Positions 6,951 through 14,718 of a DNA stretch of 19,210 bases are shown one piece after another (position 1 is the stretch's first letter; the number at the start of each line of letters is the position of its first letter). Position numbers and translations under genes: made by a program. Source of the stretch: Phycocordibacter sp964398865. GTDB taxonomy: Bacteria > Patescibacteriota > Minisyncoccia > Phycocordibacterales > Phycocordibacteraceae. The stretch spans positions 1-19,210 of the forward strand of contig CAYNOO010000013.1 in the NCBI GenBank assembly GCA_964398865.1. The letters are read 5' to 3'. Below the pieces are notes generated by a model. The model had not been told where the DNA came from. It saw nothing but the letters and a program-made list of their open reading frames with translations, and did no database searches.

Positions 6951-7343
6951 ATGGCAACTGCAAAATATATTGAAACGATAGGAAGAAGGAAGACCGCGTC
7001 TGCTCGTGTTCGCCTCACAGAAAATGCTAAGCAAAACGTTTCTGTCAACGGCAAGACACTTGAAGAGTATTTTAGAACTTCAGAGTTAGTTCGTGCTTCC
7101 GTTGCACCGCTAGCACATCATGAAAAGAAATTTGCAATAACTGCAGTACTCCGTGGAGGTGGTATTGCCGGGCAAGCTGTTGCTCTCTCGCATGGTATTG
7201 CTCGCGCCATAGTTGAATTTGATGCCACTTCTCGCATACCACTCAAGAAACTAGGTCTTCTGAAGCGCGACCCTCGTGCTAAAGAGCGCAAGAAGCCCGG
7301 GTTGAAGAAAGCACGTAAAGCAGCTCAGTGGTCTAAACGCTAA
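6951..7343 (+). CDS. rpsI: 30S ribosomal protein S9
   Basis: A 130-residue S9. The N-terminus reads YIETIGRRKTASARVRL, the middle VLRGGGIAGQAVALSHGIARA, and the tail KRDPRAKERKKPGLKKARKA ends QWSKR. The terminal Lys-Arg is the conserved tip that reaches the P-site tRNA. It is the last gene of the operon and is followed 16 nt later by a strong palindromic terminator. Confidence 0.97.
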   Translation: MATAKYIETIGRRKTASARVRLTENAKQNVSVNGKTLEEYFRTSELVRASVAPLAHHEKKFAITAVLRGGGIAGQAVALSHGIARAIVEFDATSRIPLKKLGLLKRDPRAKERKKPGLKKARKAAQWSKR

Positions 7344-7359
7344 AGCAACTTAATTACTT

Positions 7360-7389
7360 TTAAAACTCCCTGTATACAGGGAGTTTTAA
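7360..7389. terminator. Perfect 30-nt palindromic terminator after rpsI
   Basis: A perfect palindrome centred between 7374 and 7375. The arms TTAAAACTCCCTG and CAGGGAGTTTTAA flank TATA, and a hairpin with a 13-bp stem can form. The GC core ends in a T-run on each strand because the arms are A-rich and T-rich. It can terminate the ribosomal operon on the plus strand and, in principle, antisense transcription. Confidence 0.85.
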
Positions 7390-7390
7390 T

Positions 7391-7419
7391 TTGATTCATA
7401 CTGAATTCAGGTGTATTAA
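7391..7419 (+). promoter_or_regulatory. Promoter for the 145-aa membrane protein (near-leaderless)
   Basis: -35 TTGATT (7391-7396), a 17-nt spacer and -10 TATTAA (7414-7419). The ATG at 7431 is 11 nt past the -10, so the leader should be about 4-5 nt. The -35 follows directly after the terminator palindrome. Confidence 0.55.
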
Positions 7420-7430
7420 TATTAGTAACT

Positions 7431-7868
7431 ATGTCCGACGTCGAAAGATTTGCCTTTAAAAAATCGACTATTGAGAAAAGAGATAGAAAAAAGAAGTTTT
7501 CGTCCGCAGAGACTATTCAACCCGTGCTTGAAGGCGGACTACCTCTAGAGAGAAGGTCATTTGAACCTCAAAGGGTGCCGGAGCCTTTTCATTTTTTCGA
7601 CATGGCACAGGGTACGCCAGGCAGTAGACACGAAGCGAATAGTTTGTTGCATAAAATTTCTAAACCTGTGCAAATTTTGGGATTAGGAACTCTAGAGCTT
7701 CTCACGAGCGCGACTGCAGTGCTTGCAGGAACCGTTGCGTTAGTAGGAACTCCCATAACGGTAGGCTTGTCAGCGCCTTTGGTTGTAGTTAGTGCGGGCA
7801 CATTCCTTGCGGTGGTGGGCTTCAAACGTTTTGGCGCTGCAGCTCGAAGGATGGTTCATTTTCGATGA
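7431..7868 (+). CDS. Hypothetical membrane protein (145 aa)
   Basis: A 145-residue protein of no recognised family. Residues 1-75 are charged and soluble (many Lys, Arg, Glu; KRDRKKKF at 16-23). Two hydrophobic, Gly/Ala/Val-rich helices follow at about 80-104 and 110-131, with a short basic tail (FKRFGAAARRMVHFR). Basic residues at both ends suggest a helical hairpin with N- and C-termini in the cytoplasm. It has its own promoter after the ribosomal operon terminator and ends just before the grpE promoter, so it is probably monocistronic. No catalytic motif is visible. Confidence 0.7.
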   Translation: MSDVERFAFKKSTIEKRDRKKKFSSAETIQPVLEGGLPLERRSFEPQRVPEPFHFFDMAQGTPGSRHEANSLLHKISKPVQILGLGTLELLTSATAVLAGTVALVGTPITVGLSAPLVVVSAGTFLAVVGFKRFGAAARRMVHFR

Positions 7869-7869
7869 T

Positions 7870-7898
7870 TTGACTCACCGCTCTCTCTGACGCACAAT
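7870..7898 (+). promoter_or_regulatory. grpE promoter (leaderless)
   Basis: -35 TTGACT (7870-7875), a 17-nt spacer and -10 CACAAT (7893-7898), 7 nt before the grpE ATG. The predicted start is at or within one or two bases of the ATG. No CIRCE element (the HrcA operator) is present around it. Confidence 0.6.
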
Positions 7899-7905
7899 CT
7901 ACTAT

Positions 7906-8460
7906 ATGAGTGAGCATGATGACGTTGTTATTGAACCCGATGATGAAAGCTTGGAGGGCGAAGGTTCTTCCGCTTCTAAACTTAGCGAAAAACTGAAGAA
8001 GCTTAAAGAAGAGTTGGCAAAGGTGAGCCAAGAGAGACAAGAATACCTGGACGGCTGGCAGAGAGCAAAAGCTGACTACGTCAATGTCAGAAAGCGCGCG
8101 GACGAAGACCGGCATGTGTTAGTACGCTCCGCCGCCACGGGAATAGTGAAAGCCCTGCTGCCGGCATTAGACAGCTTCGATCACGCCCTTGAAGCGGCTA
8201 GCGCTGCTGATGCATGGGCTGACGGCATAAAGAATACTCATGCCCAGATGATTAAAGCCCTTGAAGCGGAGGGGCTCCGTCAGTTTGACCCTACGGGCGA
8301 GGTATTCGACCCGCATATGCATGAACCAGTGGAAACCGTTTTAGTTGAGAATGAGTCGAAGGAAAATATAATACTTAAAACGCACCAGAAAGGATACAGC
8401 CTTAATGGTATGATTATTCGCCCTGCCCGCGTCGCCGTGGGACACCTCAAGCAAGATTGA
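7906..8460 (+). CDS. grpE: GrpE nucleotide-exchange factor
   Basis: A 184-residue GrpE that releases ADP from DnaK. Residues 1-25 are acidic and likely disordered. A long heptad-rich helix (about 26-70, including SEKLKKLKEELAKVSQERQEY) forms the dimer stalk. The beta-wing domain contains FDPHMHEPVETV and ends with GYSLNGMIIRPARVAVG, the GrpE signature. It is the first gene of grpE-dnaK-dnaJ. It ends with TGA, and 72 nt separate it from dnaK. Confidence 0.95.
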   Translation: MSEHDDVVIEPDDESLEGEGSSASKLSEKLKKLKEELAKVSQERQEYLDGWQRAKADYVNVRKRADEDRHVLVRSAATGIVKALLPALDSFDHALEAASAADAWADGIKNTHAQMIKALEAEGLRQFDPTGEVFDPHMHEPVETVLVENESKENIILKTHQKGYSLNGMIIRPARVAVGHLKQD

Positions 8461-8467
8461 GTAACCC

Positions 8468-8496
8468 TTGACGAGATTGGCTAGTTAGTTTAGAAA
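8468..8496 (+). promoter_or_regulatory. Possible dnaK promoter
   Basis: -35 TTGACG (8468-8473), a 17-nt spacer and a weak -10 TAGAAA (8491-8496). The leader would be about 30 nt, very AT-rich and without a Shine-Dalgarno motif. Because dnaK is 72 nt from grpE, read-through from the grpE promoter is also possible. Confidence 0.4.
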
Positions 8497-8532
8497 ATAA
8501 TATCAAGTTCTTATTAAATAAATAAAAACTCT

Positions 8533-10425
8533 ATGGGAAAAATTTTAGGTATCGATCTTGGAACTACAAACTCGGCAATGGCTATTGTTGAGGGTGGCGA
8601 GCCGCGCATCATAGAAAATGCGGAGGGGAATCGCACGACGCCCTCAGTAGTCGCTATTTCAAAGACGGGAGAAAGGTTAGTGGGGCTTGTTGCCAAGCGC
8701 CAAGCGGTGACAAACCCGACCAACACCATCTATGGCGTAAAACGCTTCATGGGTCACAAGCTCGGTGATGCAGCTGTGCAGAAAGATGTCAGCACTGCTT
8801 CCTATAAAACGAAAGAAGCTGCAGGAGGCGGTGTAGCAGTGATCTTAGGAGATAAGGATTATCGACCGGAAGAGATCTCAGCGATGATACTTCAGAAGCT
8901 AAAGACCGACGCTGAAGCGAAGCTCGGAGAAACCATCACGGAAGCTATTATCACCGTTCCAGCATATTTTGACGACGCGCAACGACAAGCAACCAAAGAT
9001 GCTGGTAAGATTGCAGGTCTCGACGTAAAGCGCATCATCAATGAACCTACTGCAGCAGCACTTGCGTACGGATTTAACAAGCGAAAGAACGAACAGATAG
9101 TCGTCTATGACTTCGGAGGGGGAACATTTGACGTATCGGTACTTGAAGTTGGCGATGACGTGATTGAAGTGAAATCAACGGGTGGCGATTCACACATGGG
9201 AGGCAGGGACATTGATCAGAAAATCGTTCGTTGGATTGCAGACGCGTACAAAAAAGAAAGTGGCATCGATATCACCAAGGACTCGCTAGCACTCCAGCGC
9301 CTTGACGAGGCAGCAGAAAAAGCAAAATTAGAGCTGTCCACTACGCTTGAAACAGAAATAAATATCCCATTTATCACCTCTGACGCGGCGGGTCCCAAGC
9401 ACCTTCTTATGAAAATGACGCGCGCAGCGCTTGAAGATCTCGCGCGGGAATATATTGACCGGTCTATCGAAATCACGAAACAAGTTTTAGAGTCAGCAAA
9501 ATTTAAGACCCCTGACATCGAAGAGATTATCCTTGTGGGCGGACAAACCCGTATGCCCGCCATTCAAGAGGCGGTAAAAGCTCTTTTCGGCAAGGAACCG
9601 AACCGCACCATCAACCCTGATGAAGTCGTCGCTATAGGTGCCGCGATTCAGGCGGGAATCATGCAGGGTGATGTGAAGGATGTACTCCTTCTTGATGTCA
9701 TTCCACTTTCGTTAGGCATTGAAACAATGGGAGGTGTGGCAACAAAACTCATAGAGAAAAACACGACGATCCCGACATCACGCTCTCAGACATTCTCAAC
9801 CGCAGCAGATAACCAGACATCAGTAGAGATTCATATTGTTCAAGGGGAACGTGCGATGGCAAACGACAATAAGTCTCTTGGTCGCTTCATTCTCGATGGT
9901 ATTCCACCGGCACCTCGCGGACTCCCACAAGTTGAAGTTTCTTTCGATGTGGATGCAAACGGCATTTTAAAAGTCACCGCAAAAGACAAGGCAACCAACA
10001 AAGAACAATCTATCCGCATTGAAGCGCGCTCCGGCTTGTCTGAGGCGGACATAGAGAAGATGAAGAAAGATGCTGATTTGAACGCCGAGACCGATAAGAA
10101 ATCAAAAGAGCTTGTAGAGGCACGTAACCTTGCTGAACAGATGATCTATACTGCTGAAAAAGCTCTCGCAGAGCACGGGGCAAAGATTCCAGAAGACGTG
10201 AAGCAGGGAGTCACTGGCGCTGTTGCTAAGGTTAAAGAGGTAAGAGAGACGGGGGATATTTCCGGCATACAGTCAGCGACCCAAGCACTCTCGACTGAAA
10301 TGCAGAAGATAGGGCAGTATATGACAGAAAATGCTCAGAAAACTGAAAGCGCTCCGGGGTCTGAACAAACTCCACCTCCTCCGGAAAGTGGAACCGCGGA
10401 ACAAGGTCCAGTGACCGATGTTTAA
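8533..10425 (+). CDS. dnaK: Hsp70 chaperone DnaK
   Basis: A 630-residue Hsp70. ATPase motifs are visible: phosphate-1 GIDLGTTNSAMAIVEGG near the N-terminus, VPAYFDDAQRQATKDAG, VYDFGGGTFDVSVLEVG (phosphate-2) and ILVGGQTRMPAIQ (adenosine). The linker DVLLLDVIPLSLGIETMGG leads into the substrate-binding beta-sandwich and a helical lid. The tail is Pro/Glu/Gly-rich and ends GPVTDV. The region aligned to E. coli residues 80-110 has similar length, so the Gram-negative-type NBD insert is present. It works with the flanking grpE and dnaJ, and no hrcA repressor gene is in the cluster. Confidence 0.98.
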   Translation: MGKILGIDLGTTNSAMAIVEGGEPRIIENAEGNRTTPSVVAISKTGERLVGLVAKRQAVTNPTNTIYGVKRFMGHKLGDAAVQKDVSTASYKTKEAAGGGVAVILGDKDYRPEEISAMILQKLKTDAEAKLGETITEAIITVPAYFDDAQRQATKDAGKIAGLDVKRIINEPTAAALAYGFNKRKNEQIVVYDFGGGTFDVSVLEVGDDVIEVKSTGGDSHMGGRDIDQKIVRWIADAYKKESGIDITKDSLALQRLDEAAEKAKLELSTTLETEINIPFITSDAAGPKHLLMKMTRAALEDLAREYIDRSIEITKQVLESAKFKTPDIEEIILVGGQTRMPAIQEAVKALFGKEPNRTINPDEVVAIGAAIQAGIMQGDVKDVLLLDVIPLSLGIETMGGVATKLIEKNTTIPTSRSQTFSTAADNQTSVEIHIVQGERAMANDNKSLGRFILDGIPPAPRGLPQVEVSFDVDANGILKVTAKDKATNKEQSIRIEARSGLSEADIEKMKKDADLNAETDKKSKELVEARNLAEQMIYTAEKALAEHGAKIPEDVKQGVTGAVAKVKEVRETGDISGIQSATQALSTEMQKIGQYMTENAQKTESAPGSEQTPPPPESGTAEQGPVTDV

Positions 10426-10471
10426 GGAAGTTGGTAGTAAATAGAAAGCAACTAGTAGTTTCCTGAAAATT

Positions 10472-10480
10472 TGCTACATT
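10472..10480 (+). promoter_or_regulatory. Possible extended -10 promoter for dnaJ
   Basis: TGCTACATT is an extended -10 (TGn plus TACATT at 10475-10480) in the 80-nt gap after dnaK, with no clear -35. It would give a leader of about 19 nt. An alternative TCTAAA (10494-10499) 17 nt after TTGCTA would make dnaJ nearly leaderless, but it is a poorer match. Confidence 0.4.
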
Positions 10481-10505
10481 CTACCTACTACTTTCTAAAT
10501 TCTCT

Positions 10506-11591
10506 ATGTCCAAAGACTATTACCAGGTACTCGGTATTGATAAAAAAGCTTCAAAAGAAGAGGTTAAGAAAGCTTTTCGCAAGCTTGCGCATAAATATCA
10601 TCCTGACAAAGCCGGAGGTGACGAGGCAAAGTTCAAGGAAGCAAGCGAGGCATACAGTATTCTTTCGGACGATAAGAAGCGCGCCGAATACGACACGTAT
10701 GGCAGAGTGTTTTCGGGTGGGGGATCCTCCGCACAAGGCTTCGGCGATCAAGCAGGGGGATTTGAGGGTTTTGATTTCTCACAGTTCCAAGGCGGTGCTG
10801 ATTTTGATGTCGATTTGAATGATATCTTCGGAGGATTCTCTGACATCTTTGGCGGTCGAGGAAGGCAGGCACGCGGAAGAGACATATCAGTCGATTTGGA
10901 GCTTTCTTTTAAAGAATCAGTTTTTGGATTAACGCGCCGGATGCTCATCACCAAAGACAGTACCTGTTCACGCTGCACGGGATCCGGAGCAGAGCCTGGA
11001 ACGAAGACGAAGACGTGCCCAACGTGTAACGGCAAAGGGCAAATAGTGGAATCTCGCCGTTCTCCCTTTGGCACCTTCTCAGTTTCCACCGCCTGCACGA
11101 CGTGCAATGGCAGGCGTGTTGTTCCTGAAAAGCCTTGTACGCTCTGCAAAGGAGCAGGTGTAGAGCGCCGACAAGAGGAAATCACTGTGGTCATACCGGC
11201 TGGTCTTGATAACGGGCAAGTAATTCGTATGGCAGGTTTGGGTGAAGCGATTTCAGGAGGCGCAACGGGAGATCTTTATGTGAAAGTGCATGTCCGACCT
11301 GATGCGCGATTCCGAAAAGAAGGTTTTAATCTTGTAATCGATCTTCCTATAAAAATAACGGATGCGTTGATAGGTTCTGAATATCAACTGGAAACTTTGG
11401 ACGGCACTCTCACGGTTACTGTTCCTCCGCTTCATTCCACCGATGAAATTCTTCGTATGAAAGGGAAGGGGGTACCGACTGAGCGCGGGAAACGTGGTGA
11501 TCTTCTCATACGAGTTCGCGTGGAGTTACCACAAAAACTTTCTAAAGATGCGAAAGAGCTACTTCTCAAGCTGAAGAAAGAAGGGATTTGA
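10506..11591 (+). CDS. dnaJ: Hsp40 co-chaperone DnaJ
   Basis: A 361-residue class I DnaJ that stimulates DnaK ATPase and delivers substrates. The J domain (about residues 4-67) has YHPDKAGG with the essential HPD. A Gly/Phe-rich linker (about 70-120) contains repeated FGG motifs. The zinc region has four cysteine pairs: CSRCTGSG, CPTCNGKG, CTTCNGRR and CTLCKGAG. The third repeat lacks the usual final Gly (GRR instead of GxG), but all eight Cys are kept. The C-terminal beta-domains include GDLYVKVHVRPDARF and MKGKGVP. The start at 10506 gives the standard MSKDYYQVLGI. An overlapping longer frame at 10471 is in another phase and is rejected. Confidence 0.97.
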   Translation: MSKDYYQVLGIDKKASKEEVKKAFRKLAHKYHPDKAGGDEAKFKEASEAYSILSDDKKRAEYDTYGRVFSGGGSSAQGFGDQAGGFEGFDFSQFQGGADFDVDLNDIFGGFSDIFGGRGRQARGRDISVDLELSFKESVFGLTRRMLITKDSTCSRCTGSGAEPGTKTKTCPTCNGKGQIVESRRSPFGTFSVSTACTTCNGRRVVPEKPCTLCKGAGVERRQEEITVVIPAGLDNGQVIRMAGLGEAISGGATGDLYVKVHVRPDARFRKEGFNLVIDLPIKITDALIGSEYQLETLDGTLTVTVPPLHSTDEILRMKGKGVPTERGKRGDLLIRVRVELPQKLSKDAKELLLKLKKEGI

Positions 11592-11630
11592 ACCACAATG
11601 GATAGATAGATCTCGTACACCCCAATACCG

Positions 11631-11639
11631 TGGTATGAT
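11631..11639 (+). promoter_or_regulatory. Extended -10 promoter for the 168-aa membrane protein (leaderless)
   Basis: TGGTATGAT: a TGn extension (11631-11633) plus -10 TATGAT (11634-11639), ending 9 nt before the ATG at 11649. No -35 is evident at 17 nt, as is usual with extended -10 promoters. The predicted start is about 11646, which excludes the in-frame TTG at 11643 as the start. Confidence 0.6.
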
Positions 11640-11648
11640 TTTTTGCGT

Positions 11649-12155
11649 ATGAACACATCAAGCAACTTTGATATTGGAGTTTTGTTTCATCAGGTGCTGA
11701 ATTTTATTATTGGATTTGGAAACGATTTTTTTGCATTCATAGTGGTAACGGCAGCAGTTGCAGCCTTTGCCTTTTTCGTGGGGCGAAATCGTCTCATGCC
11801 GCTTATCGCAGCAATCTACGCTGCCGTGCCTCTGTATCTTTTTTTTCCCTTTCAGACTCCACTTCTTCAAGATCACTACATCGCGATAGCTTTGTACTTA
11901 GGCTTCGTGTTTCTCTCTTTCATAGCCTTTTCCGGTCTCTCAGCTTTCATGGCAAGCGCAGAGCGAAACTTTCTGAAGGTTGGCGGCATGTCTGTGCTCG
12001 TTGCTGGAGCTCTTCTTGCCATTGGTATCCATATCTTGCCGCTAGAGCAGATTTATACCTTTAACACAGCGACTATGGCGCTCTTTGCGTCGAATCAATC
12101 TTTTTTCTGGTGGCTTTTAGCACCGCTTATCGGGCTATTTTTCTTAGAGCGCTAG
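11649..12155 (+). CDS. Polytopic membrane protein of unknown function (168 aa)
   Basis: A 168-residue protein, mostly hydrophobic. About five membrane helices are visible: near residues 27-45 (FFAFIVVTAAVAAFAFFVG), 50-66, 78-103, 112-130 and 148-166. Loops are short, with few charged residues (GRNRLM, SAERNFLK). It is not a recognised transporter or enzyme. I have the impression that similar small proteins occur in Parcubacteria, but no function is known to me. The ATG at 11649 is preferred to the upstream TTG because the extended -10 places the transcript start at about 11646. The next gene converges on it after only 13 nt, with no clear terminator between. Confidence 0.7.
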   Translation: MNTSSNFDIGVLFHQVLNFIIGFGNDFFAFIVVTAAVAAFAFFVGRNRLMPLIAAIYAAVPLYLFFPFQTPLLQDHYIAIALYLGFVFLSFIAFSGLSAFMASAERNFLKVGGMSVLVAGALLAIGIHILPLEQIYTFNTATMALFASNQSFFWWLLAPLIGLFFLER

Positions 12156-12168
12156 ATTAATCAAGAAA

Positions 12169-13581
12169 TTAAATTTTGTCGATGCCCGTGATTGCACCTG
12201 GGCTTATGGTGACGACGGAGCCTGAGAAGAATGGGAAGATTGAATCTGTATCAGTGCTACCATCTTCCGTGGTGAATATAGAATTTCCTTCAGTGTTGGT
12301 GTGATCTTCAGGAATCAAGTAGATGCCAAAACCATAGGACGTTCCTGTGAGAGCCACGTAGCCAGCGTCATTTATATCGAATTTTACTGTCCTATTCGAA
12401 CCGGTCGTTGTCAGATCTCCGACAAACTTTATATCAAGGGAATTTCCTTTTTGTATGACAAAAGGTTCAGGAAACACCGATGTGTAGAGTCTTCCATCAA
12501 CCTCTGCAGGGTACGAGATCCCTTGTACAACTGTGGCGAGGTTGGTTGTGTCTGAAACGCTCGCGGTTCCATTTTGCTCCCAGGTTATCGAATCGATCCT
12601 GATATCTTCCTGGGGTCCAGCGCTGACACGAATACCAGAAAACGTTATGCCGGTGTCGCTTATATAGCGTATTCGATCACCTGCAGGGTCGTCAGGTGAG
12701 AGGGTTGCTGTGGCGACGCCGATAGCGATAGTACTGTTCATGGTCTGTGATGCGCCAACGATAGGGAGCAATCCTTCCACGGGAGCATCAGCTTCTATAG
12801 AGATGAGTTTCATTGCTGCCACCTCTCCCTCGTGTCCCGTGAGGTCAACTGCCATGTCACCTGCAATGGTCATTGTTTTCGATGTTCCGGCTGGAACGAC
12901 GAATGAATCCTTGAATGTTGCCTGGTGATTAGAATTAAAATACGCGATGCTTATCGGAACATTGTATTCGTCAAGCAAATCCGCATTGGTGAAGTCCACG
13001 TCTACCGATGGTCCTGCGCGCTCAATGGTTACTCGCGAGACGGTTACGTCCTTAGCGCCCGCTGTAAGCATCACCCTCGTAAATGGTACGTATAATGCGC
13101 CGCTTGGTGCAAGGCTTGGGTGTGGCTGCTCTGAAGCTAACGTTACAGAAAGAGAACTGCCGGCGGGGGCAGGAGAAGTTTGGAGTACTTGAGGTAAAAG
13201 GGTTTCGCAGAGTAGATTCAATTTTGTTCGGGTAGATACCCCGACAATGCCAGTGCCTTTCAAAAGCTTATTCGGAGCCAATATATCTGCTGCATATTTT
13301 TCCTGAAACTTGACAACAGCTTGCTTGGTGTACGAGCCGTAGGTAGTGCTCTCCATTCCTACTGAGCCCGCTCCCGAGAGTGCGACAACAGTAGCGGGGT
13401 CGCTATTCAAGAATTGTTGCAGTTTAAGCACGTCATTTCCAACGCTCCCCATTTTAAGATTGCTCGCCCAGGTAAAAGGGCAAAGTGGTGAGGGAGCGGC
13501 ATGCACGGTCGGTGCCAAGAATCCGAACGATAGGAATGAAGTGAGAAAAACAATGCCAAACCCGATGGGTTTTGAAAACAT
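12169..13581 (-). CDS. Secreted protein with N-terminal peptidoglycan-binding domain
   Basis: A 470-residue exported protein. The signal peptide is MFSKPIGFGIVFLTSFLSFG... with cleavage likely after TVHA (about residue 28). A PGBD/PG_binding_1-like domain follows (about 34-126): MGSVGNDVLKLQQFLN, then YGSYTKQAVVKFQEKY and GIVGVSTRTKLN. Cys34 and Cys125 bracket this domain and could form a disulfide. The remaining ~340 residues are Thr/Ser/Val/Gly-rich and probably beta-sandwich, with no catalytic motif seen. It likely anchors a surface module to the cell wall. A longer frame begins at 13635, but the signal peptide and a minus-strand -10 at 13595-13600 favour the ATG at 13581. It is the only minus-strand gene in the window. 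Confidence 0.8.
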   Translation of the reverse strand: MFSKPIGFGIVFLTSFLSFGFLAPTVHAAPSPLCPFTWASNLKMGSVGNDVLKLQQFLNSDPATVVALSGAGSVGMESTTYGSYTKQAVVKFQEKYAADILAPNKLLKGTGIVGVSTRTKLNLLCETLLPQVLQTSPAPAGSSLSVTLASEQPHPSLAPSGALYVPFTRVMLTAGAKDVTVSRVTIERAGPSVDVDFTNADLLDEYNVPISIAYFNSNHQATFKDSFVVPAGTSKTMTIAGDMAVDLTGHEGEVAAMKLISIEADAPVEGLLPIVGASQTMNSTIAIGVATATLSPDDPAGDRIRYISDTGITFSGIRVSAGPQEDIRIDSITWEQNGTASVSDTTNLATVVQGISYPAEVDGRLYTSVFPEPFVIQKGNSLDIKFVGDLTTTGSNRTVKFDINDAGYVALTGTSYGFGIYLIPEDHTNTEGNSIFTTEDGSTDTDSIFPFFSGSVVTISPGAITGIDKI

Positions 13582-13594
13582 ATATGCTCTACGT

Positions 13595-13621
13595 ATTGTA
13601 TAGGCAAAACGAGCTTTGCAA
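13595..13621 (-). promoter_or_regulatory. Minus-strand promoter for the peptidoglycan-binding protein
   Basis: Read on the minus strand: TTGCAA (13621-13616), a 15-nt spacer and -10 TACAAT (13600-13595). The ATG at 13581 is 13 nt past the -10, so the leader would be about 6-7 nt. The spacer is short; the -10 is the reliable part. Confidence 0.5.
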
Positions 13622-13651
13622 GTACTCATCAACAAAGATGGGGAATGCTTT

Positions 13652-13677
13652 TATACTCACCCTTCCTTAGCGAAAGG
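13652..13677 (+). promoter_or_regulatory. speD -10 box and Shine-Dalgarno-like site
   Basis: -10 TATACT (13652-13657) without a convincing -35, giving a leader of about 23 nt. AAAGG (13673-13677) lies 9 nt before the ATG at 13687. This is the only plausibly placed Shine-Dalgarno motif I found in the window, and it supports the 13687 start over the internal ATG at 13714. Confidence 0.5.
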
Positions 13678-13686
13678 TCATAATTC

Positions 13687-14103
13687 ATGGTACACAGGCG
13701 AGAGATATCGTCTATGGAACACTTTGGAGAACACGTCACTATTGACGGATATGGCGGCGACTTCAGCAAGCTCAATGACGAAGCGTATATTCTTGGGTGC
13801 ATTCGAGAGCTTTGCAGTGTCTTAAAAATGACCCCCTTGATCGAACCTAAACTGATTTCAGCTCCCGACAATAATCTTAAAGATCCAGGCGGATGGAGTG
13901 GCTTCGTCATCATTGCCGAGAGTCATATCAGTATTCATACCTTTCCACGACGCCGTTTCGTCTCTGCTGATGTCTATACCTGTCAAAATGGTATGAACAT
14001 TGACTTAATCACGAGCTTTTTCAAGGAAAAGTTTGTTCTCCAAGATGTCGAAACGCATTTTCTAGAACGAGGGACGCGCTACCCGGAGCATAATCTCATA
14101 TAG
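13687..14103 (+). CDS. speD: S-adenosylmethionine decarboxylase proenzyme (SpeH/class 1B type)
   Basis: A 138-residue pyruvoyl enzyme that decarboxylates AdoMet to supply aminopropyl groups for spermidine. The family core is ESHISIHTFPRRRFVSADVYTC. Self-cleavage should occur between Glu78 and Ser79, making the pyruvoyl group from Ser79. His84 and Cys99 stand at +5 and +20 from Ser79, the same spacing as S63/H68/C83 of the Thermotoga enzyme. The N-terminal HFGEHVTIDGYGGD also matches. If the internal ATG at 13714 is used, the 9-residue extension MVHRREISS is lost. No spermidine synthase is nearby. It starts divergently from the peptidoglycan-binding gene and is followed after 15 nt by a membrane protein. 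Confidence 0.93.
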   Translation: MVHRREISSMEHFGEHVTIDGYGGDFSKLNDEAYILGCIRELCSVLKMTPLIEPKLISAPDNNLKDPGGWSGFVIIAESHISIHTFPRRRFVSADVYTCQNGMNIDLITSFFKEKFVLQDVETHFLERGTRYPEHNLI

Positions 14104-14118
14104 TCACCTAAAGCTCGT

Positions 14119-14718
14119 ATGATGCCTTTTCACGAAATTCTCGGTCTTCTTGCTGGCATCCTTGCTTTCTTACCGTGTCCTTTGTATGTATACGCGATTC
14201 TCAAAGGCGAGACCAAGCCTGACCGTGTGACCTGGTGGGTTCTCGCGCTCGTTTCCGCGATGATTGTGGGCACGTATCAAAGCGTAGGAGCACATGAGAC
14301 CATTTGGCTTCCCTTGGGCTATACCGCGAGCTTCCTCATCGTTGCCATCTTTTCTCTGCGCTACGGTGATGGACCGGCGCATCTGAACACACTTGATAGG
14401 ATTTGCCTTGCTGGAGCACTGGTAAGTATCGTGGTCTGGCAATTTCTTGAGTCGCCATTCCTCGCGCTCCTCATGAATATGGTTATCGAAGTGATTGCCC
14501 TCACACCTACCGTCGTAAAAGCATACACACGTCCTCAAACCGAAGACGCGAGCGCGTGGGTTGTCACAACCGCGGCAAGTATCTTGAATCTTTTCGCGAT
14601 AAGTTTGTGGACACTCGACATAGCACTCTACCCTGTGTACGTATTTCTCACGAACGCAGCTATCATGTATATAATTATCCGCCCGCGGAAGAAAATTCTC
14701 ACTCCTCTGTCACTATGA
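14119..14718 (+). CDS. PQ-loop/SWEET-like duplicated membrane protein (199 aa)
   Basis: A 199-residue polytopic protein with about 6-7 membrane helices and an internal duplication. In the first half, PLYVYAILKGETKPDRVTWW (21-40) is followed by a helix. In the second, PTVVKAYTRPQTEDASAWVV (130-149) is followed by a similar helix. This pattern (Pro in a helix, a short polar loop with KP/RPQ, then Ser/Thr-Trp) is like the PQ-loop/SemiSWEET fold, so a small-molecule transporter is possible; the substrate is unknown. It lies 15 nt after speD, and its TGA overlaps the next ATG (ATGA, 14715-14718), so the three genes are likely one transcript. A second ATG at 14122 is equally possible as start. Confidence 0.7.
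   Translation: MMPFHEILGLLAGILAFLPCPLYVYAILKGETKPDRVTWWVLALVSAMIVGTYQSVGAHETIWLPLGYTASFLIVAIFSLRYGDGPAHLNTLDRICLAGALVSIVVWQFLESPFLALLMNMVIEVIALTPTVVKAYTRPQTEDASAWVVTTAASILNLFAISLWTLDIALYPVYVFLTNAAIMYIIIRPRKKILTPLSL

Noticed and set aside
7861..7920. Possible CIRCE operator before grpE
   Set aside because: Only a 5-bp CTCAC/GTGAG match exists; the 9-bp CIRCE arms are absent.
10471..10818. 115-codon frame overlapping the start of dnaJ
   Set aside because: It is in a different phase over a clearly conserved J domain; its composition looks like a shadow.
11643..11648. TTG start two codons upstream of the 168-aa membrane protein
   Set aside because: The extended -10 at 11631-11639 predicts transcription from about 11646, after the TTG; the ATG at 11649 fits.
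13582..13635. 18-codon N-terminal extension of the peptidoglycan-binding protein (MLMSTCKARFAYTIRRAY)
   Set aside because: It would bury the signal peptide, and the minus-strand -10 box lies within it.
14556..14714. 53-codon N-terminal extension of the DUF2156 protein
   Set aside because: It lies inside the preceding membrane-protein gene in another frame and does not look like DUF2156; the ATGA overlap at 14715 is a normal coupled start.
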